Shown here piece after piece: positions 21,841 to 22,992 of a stretch of 22,992 nt of DNA. A model generated the notes under the pieces. That model made no database searches. It saw nothing but the letters and a program-made list of their open reading frames with translations, and was not told where the DNA came from. Position 1 is the first letter of the stretch; every line of letters begins with the position of its first letter. Where the stretch lies: the NCBI GenBank assembly GCA_052387815.1, contig JBQTIU010000118.1, positions 1 through 22,992 on the forward strand, written 5' to 3'. A program made the translations under genes and the position numbers. This stretch comes from JBQTIU01 sp052387815 (GTDB taxonomy: Bacteria; Pseudomonadota; Alphaproteobacteria; CACIAM-22H2).

Positions 21841-22310
21841 GCGTTCGCTGACTTCGCCAACAGGAGCTTCTTGTAATGTTCCGTATCCGTGAATTTTGTA
21901 CCGTCGAGATCGCTGTCACGGATGACGGCGTCGAACACACGATGCGGCGCGTCAAGCGAGGTGATCTCGCCCAAGTCACTTACATCAATGCCGTTCGGTG
22001 CCTTCTGCCCTTTGAAATCAACGACGATGTGCGGCATCTTGAATTTGCCCGCACGCATTGCAGAGAGCAACGCTTCCTCAAGCCGATTGGCTTGGCTTTG
22101 CACGCTGTCGATCAGGACGCAACGCACGTCCTTCCCATCAATCCGCCGTGTCTTGAAGACATGCCGCGCGGGATCGTTGTTACGTTCTCCGGGATAGGTC
22201 GGCGGAAAGAGTTTGTCGCCGGGCCCGCCGGCTGGCTGCAGTCTCTGCACTCGCCGGATCGCGGCATCCTTTTCAATCGTATCTTTCAGGGTATCGAGTG
22301 TAAGTTTCAT
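21837..22310 (-). pseudogene. csb1: Csb1 (Cas7u) of type I-U/I-G CRISPR, truncated to the N-terminal part
   Basis: Csb1 is the repeated backbone (RAMP/Cas7) subunit of type I-U/I-G effector complexes. The 157 residues match its N-terminal region closely: RLQPAGGPGDKLFPPTYPGE (23-42), RRIDGKDVRCVLIDSVQSQA followed by NRLEEALL (56-82), and EITSLDAPHRVFDAVIRDSD (115-134). The full protein is about 330-400 residues, so more than half is missing. It breaks off after KKLLLAKSANA, just where the family continues into its core, because a TGA supplied by the recombinase sequence closes the frame. The ATG at 22310 has a G-rich ribosome site (ggggggtt). No cas3, cas8u or repeat array is in the window. 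A stable truncated product cannot be excluded. Confidence 0.8.
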
Positions 22311-22383
22311 ATCAACCCCCCCTGTTTGCTGGCTGCTTATCGGTAGTCACAGGTATCTCTCGCCCCATGTCGGCTCGTAGCGA

Positions 22384-22395
22384 AACGGATCCGTT
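22384..22395. promoter_or_regulatory. Perfect 12-bp palindrome between csb1 remnant and RHH gene
   Basis: aacggatccgtt is fully self-complementary and is flanked by gcga and cgc, extending the dyad with one offset base. It sits in the divergent promoter region and is a candidate operator for the ribbon-helix-helix protein. Confidence 0.45.
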
Positions 22396-22445
22396 CGCAT
22401 CCGTGCATGGGCCGACGAGGGATCGATGTTTGATTAGGGTAGCAC

Positions 22446-22458
22446 GTTTGGTGCAAAC
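22446..22458. promoter_or_regulatory. Inverted repeat gtttg-gtg-caaac upstream of the RHH gene
   Basis: Five-base arms around a 3-nt centre, 39 nt before the ATG at 22497 and near where a promoter would lie. A wider pair gggatcga (about 22420) and tcgatccc (about 22469) encloses it. Autoregulation by the gene product is the simple inference. Confidence 0.4.
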
Positions 22459-22496
22459 CGCATATCCTCGATCCCGATTCGACAGGAGAAAGCCCA

Positions 22497-22709
22497 ATGG
22501 CGCCCAAGTCCGCCAAGAAGGAGTTTCGGACAACGGTCATTTTGACAGAAGCCCAGTTCAGGCGGGTCCGGGAGTTGGCCGCAGCGAGCGACGCCTCGAT
22601 CGCCTGGGTATTGCGGCAGGCTGTCGACCGGTACTTGGCAGCGAACGAGCCGGATGGCCGAGGCGCGAGGGTGGCACGTCGTTCAAAAGCGGGTAGAACA
22701 GCCAAGTGA
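22497..22709 (+). CDS. Ribbon-helix-helix (CopG/Arc-like) DNA-binding protein
   Basis: A 70-residue basic protein. A lysine-rich start (MAPKSAKKEF) leads into a beta strand RTTVILTEAQ and two helices, FRRVRELAAAS and SIAWVLRQAVDRYLAANE, the classic ribbon-helix-helix arrangement; the tail is Arg/Lys-rich (ARVARRSKAGRTAK). Such proteins dimerise and repress short palindromic operators, often their own. The ATG at 22497 has aggaga eight nt upstream. It is divergent from the csb1 remnant, with palindromes between them. No toxin gene follows, so an antitoxin role has no support here. Confidence 0.75.
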   Translation: MAPKSAKKEFRTTVILTEAQFRRVRELAAASDASIAWVLRQAVDRYLAANEPDGRGARVARRSKAGRTAK

Positions 22710-22992
22710 TAGCGGTGTCGATCATCGCAGCCGCGGGTGATAGCAATGGCTGGGCAATGTACGCTGACGGCGACAGTGTGTGCCGGAAGCTCGTGGTTAC
22801 ACCGCGGCAACGCCGAGCGTTGGGTGGAGGCAATCTGCCAGAGAATGTTGGATTTCAGCTCCCCTCCCTCCGCCAGTCGGCATGGCGATCGAGTCTTTCC
22901 AGGGCGGCGATGGTTCCCTGGTTCTCCCACCGGCCGGCAGAAACATCCGGGGAACCACCGCCCGCTCTCTCATCGCGCCCGGATCATCATCC
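22710..22992. other. Non-coding right end of the window
   Basis: About 280 bases with no supported gene. Open frames are short and lack family patterns. The string ccctccgcca at 22866-22875 repeats the last ten bases of the tRNA-Ser gene; see the findings. Confidence 0.4.

Noticed and set aside
22337..22930. A 197-codon minus-strand frame at the right end
   Set aside because: It is antisense to the RHH gene and its operator region, and the product shows no family pattern.
21038..22992. CRISPR array near the csb1 remnant
   Set aside because: I looked for regularly spaced direct repeats of about 25-40 bp on both strands and saw none in the window.

Overview
The window is high-GC DNA from a proteobacterium, most likely an alphaproteobacterium with a periplasmic PQQ-dependent oxidation metabolism. 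The basis is the codon use, the pqqABCDE order, the PQQ-type ABC transporter and the sorbosone-dehydrogenase-like enzymes. I cannot name a genus. There are two contrasting halves, separated by a tRNA-Ser(CGA) gene at 11374-11465.

Left half (1-11373), PQQ and periplasmic oxidation. A minus-strand pqqA-B-C-D-E operon lies at 1-2506, with pqqE cut by the window edge. pqqA is only 25 codons, and pqqB to pqqE overlap by 4 nt at each join. Next come an ABC exporter of the kind linked to PQQ-dependent alcohol dehydrogenases (permease and ATPase) and a His-rich NicO/UreH-type metal transporter, all on the minus strand. An IS5-family remnant (about 5029-5498) cuts off the 5' end of a PQQ sugar/sorbosone dehydrogenase pseudogene, which is followed by a broken cytochrome c pseudogene. 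An intact dehydrogenase-cytochrome pair (7575-9174) follows. Between and after the pairs lie gene debris (RDD protein, 2-hydroxyacid dehydrogenase-like and SCO-like fragments) and a MITE-like inverted-repeat element. A C45-like Ntn-hydrolase and a small secreted lipoprotein close this half. The logic is cofactor synthesis (pqq), periplasmic dehydrogenases that use it, and cytochrome c acceptors, with one of two dehydrogenase modules decaying.

Right half (11755-20886), a minus-strand restriction island. In transcription order it carries a single-TRD HsdS-like protein, a GIY-YIG-like protein, HsdM, HsdS, a DUF3800 protein, a small BECR/barnase-like putative nuclease, HsdR and a YgjP-type zinc metallopeptidase. 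Most joins overlap by 1-8 nt. The unusual part is the DUF3800 plus nuclease-like pair inserted between hsdS and hsdR, and the additional half-S plus GIY-YIG pair at the head.

Far right (21038-22992), recombination scar. A recombinase-associated HTH protein and the C-terminal tail of a large serine recombinase are fused end to end with a truncated csb1 (cas7 of type I-U/I-G CRISPR). A divergent ribbon-helix-helix gene with palindromic candidate operators follows. No CRISPR array and no other cas gene is visible. The last 280 bases carry no gene I can support.
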